From: JAKFWF01 sp963732635
Lineage (GTDB): Bacteria > Pseudomonadota > Alphaproteobacteria > Rhizobiales > Hyphomicrobiaceae
Direction of reading: 5' to 3'
Assembly (NCBI GenBank): GCA_963732635.1
Contig: CAVTAL010000014.1
Location: forward strand, 124,001 to 188,000
DNA: 64,000 nt
Shown: positions 62,968 through 64,000 of the stretch, one piece after another
How positions within the stretch are numbered: position 1 is the first letter of the stretch
How the letters are laid out: every line of letters starts with the position of its first letter
Translations under genes and position numbers: made by a program
Notes under the pieces: model-generated
Database searches by the model: none
What the model was told of the DNA's origin: nothing
What the model saw: the letters and a program-made list of their open reading frames with translations, nothing else

Positions 62968-63919
62968 GTGCAAGCAAACCCGACCACCGTGGCCCGCCGG
63001 ATCCGCATCGGAACGCGAGGTTCTCCTCTGGCGCTATGGCAGGCGCACGAGACCCGCCGGCTGCTCATGGCGGCGCACGGCATGGCCGAGAGCCAATTCG
63101 AAATCGCGGTAATTAAGACATCCGGCGACCGAATCCAGGACCGACCACTTTCGGAGGTGGGCGGCAAAGGGCTGTTCACCAAGGAAATCGACGAGGCGCT
63201 TGATCGCCCGTGAGATTGATATCGCCGTGCATTCGATGAAGGACTTGCCAACGGTGCTGCCGGGCGGCTTCTCGACCGGCGCGGTGCTGCAGCGTTACGA
63301 CGTGCGCGATGCCTTCGTCAGCTTGAAATACACGACACTGTCGAGCCTGCCGCAAGGCGCGACGCTCGGCACCTCGTCGCTCAGGCGCCAGGCGCAGGTG
63401 CGTCATATGCGCCCCGATCTCGTCGTGCTCGGCTTTCGCGGCAATGTGCAAACCCGCCTGCAGAAGCTCGCCGACGGAGTGGCCGATGCCACCCTGCTCG
63501 CCTGCGCCGGCCTCGAACGGCTCGGCATGGCCGATCGCATAACCGCGCGCGTCGAAACCACCGAGATGTTGCCGGCGGTCGCCCAGGGCGCCATTGCCGT
63601 CGTGACCCTCGCCGATGACGACGAAATGATGCGCCGGCTCGCCACCATAGATCACCAGCCGAGCCGTACCCGCGTTTCCGCCGAACGAACCTTCCTCGGC
63701 CTGCTCGACGGTTCGTGCCGTACCCCGATCGCGGGCCTCGCAACGCTTGCCAACGGGACATTGACGTTACGTGGCCAGGTTCTCTCACCCGATGGCCGCC
63801 GCGTACTCAATTGCGTGCACGAGGGGCCGGCGACCAATGCGGTTGCAGTCGGCGAACGCGCGGGCCTCGAACTGCTCGGCCGTGGCGCCGCCCAACTGTT
63901 CGACGGTTCGGCAGCCTGA
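62968..63919 (+). CDS. hemC: Porphobilinogen deaminase, frame broken by one base
   Basis: The N-terminus RIRIGTRGSPLALWQAHETR reads from the GTG at 62968 (AAGGAA upstream; an ATG at 62908 is in the same frame). One extra T near 63198 (CTTGATC for CTGATC) breaks the frame after TKEIDEAL. The gene continues IAREIDIAVHSMKDLPTVLP, LGTSSLRRQAQV and ends in the C-terminal domain with LLDGSCRTPIAG, whose Cys holds the dipyrromethane cofactor. HemC polymerises porphobilinogen for heme. The break is most likely a sequencing error. Confidence 0.9.
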
Positions 63920-64000
63920 TGCGATTACTCGTCACCAGACCCGAGGAAGATGCCGTCGCCTTCAAGGCGCAGCTGATTGCGCAAGGCCATCAGGTGACGA
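63919..64000 (+). CDS. hemD: Uroporphyrinogen-III synthase, partial
   Basis: The ATG at 63919 overlaps the hemC stop (TGATG). The 27 visible residues, MRLLVTRPEEDAVAFKAQLI then AQGHQVT, match the HemD N-terminus. The rest lies beyond the right edge. hemC-hemD order is the common one. Confidence 0.85.
   Translation, partial: MRLLVTRPEEDAVAFKAQLIAQGHQVT

Overview
The window reads as chromosomal DNA of a GC-rich alphaproteobacterium of the order Hyphomicrobiales (Rhizobiales), probably near the Bradyrhizobium/Xanthobacteraceae side. Grounds: a class I lysyl-tRNA synthetase, one bifunctional Rsh protein, the acidic-tailed TIGR02300 protein, a fabA-fabB-fabI cluster, a tandem glycine riboswitch before gcvT, and a DUF3363-type relaxase with AlpA and CopG partners. 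The genus is an inference.

Layout. 1-3250: partial gcvT with its riboswitch, aroA, a zinc-ribbon protein. 3252-20537: a probable 17 kb integrative mobilisable element inserted in the 3' end of tRNA-Ala(GGC). Its left half is a one-strand cargo (3865-15513): three DUF2946-type proteins, two TonB-dependent receptors, a PepSY membrane protein, a PCu(A)C-like protein without recognisable copper ligands, a Tat-exported homologue of isonitrile hydratase InhA, a Crp/Fnr regulator broken by an amber stop, two tiny ORFs and TonB. Its right half (15724-20328) is the mobility module: a frameshifted relaxase, an AT-rich intergenic region with two inverted repeats (oriT candidate), CopG-like and AlpA-like proteins and a P4-type integrase beside the right att repeat. 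20600-24510: small accessory genes (methyltransferase, XRE regulator with DUF2975, lipoprotein, DUF937). 24648-34117: housekeeping genes (acpS, pdxJ, rsh, rpoZ, folK, NYN protein, uracil-DNA glycosylase, an atypical SDR, a GNAT enzyme, smpB, dapA). 34382-49839: lytic transglycosylase, aminotransferase, lysS, metabolic genes including metC and a two-subunit TPP dehydrogenase, bolA-grxD, PqiA-like protein. 49944-54572: surface-polysaccharide cluster. 54731-64000: fabA-fabB-fabI, msrA, an L,D-transpeptidase, gpsA/tsaD and hemC-hemD.

How the genes work together. The island cargo looks like a complete path for a metal chelate: outer-membrane receptors, TonB for energy, a PepSY protein for reduction or inner-membrane handling, small thiol-bearing proteins, and a periplasmic enzyme whose closest recognisable relative acts on isonitriles. 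The working hypothesis is use of an isonitrile-containing metallophore; iron versus copper cannot be decided from sequence.

Quality caveat. Several conserved genes (acpS, gpsA, hemC, the lytic transglycosylase, an SDR and a glycosyltransferase) are broken by single-base shifts. Some are almost certainly essential, so uncorrected indel errors in the assembly are likely, and the breaks in the relaxase need the same caution. The amber stop in the Crp/Fnr gene is a substitution-type change and is not explained by indels.
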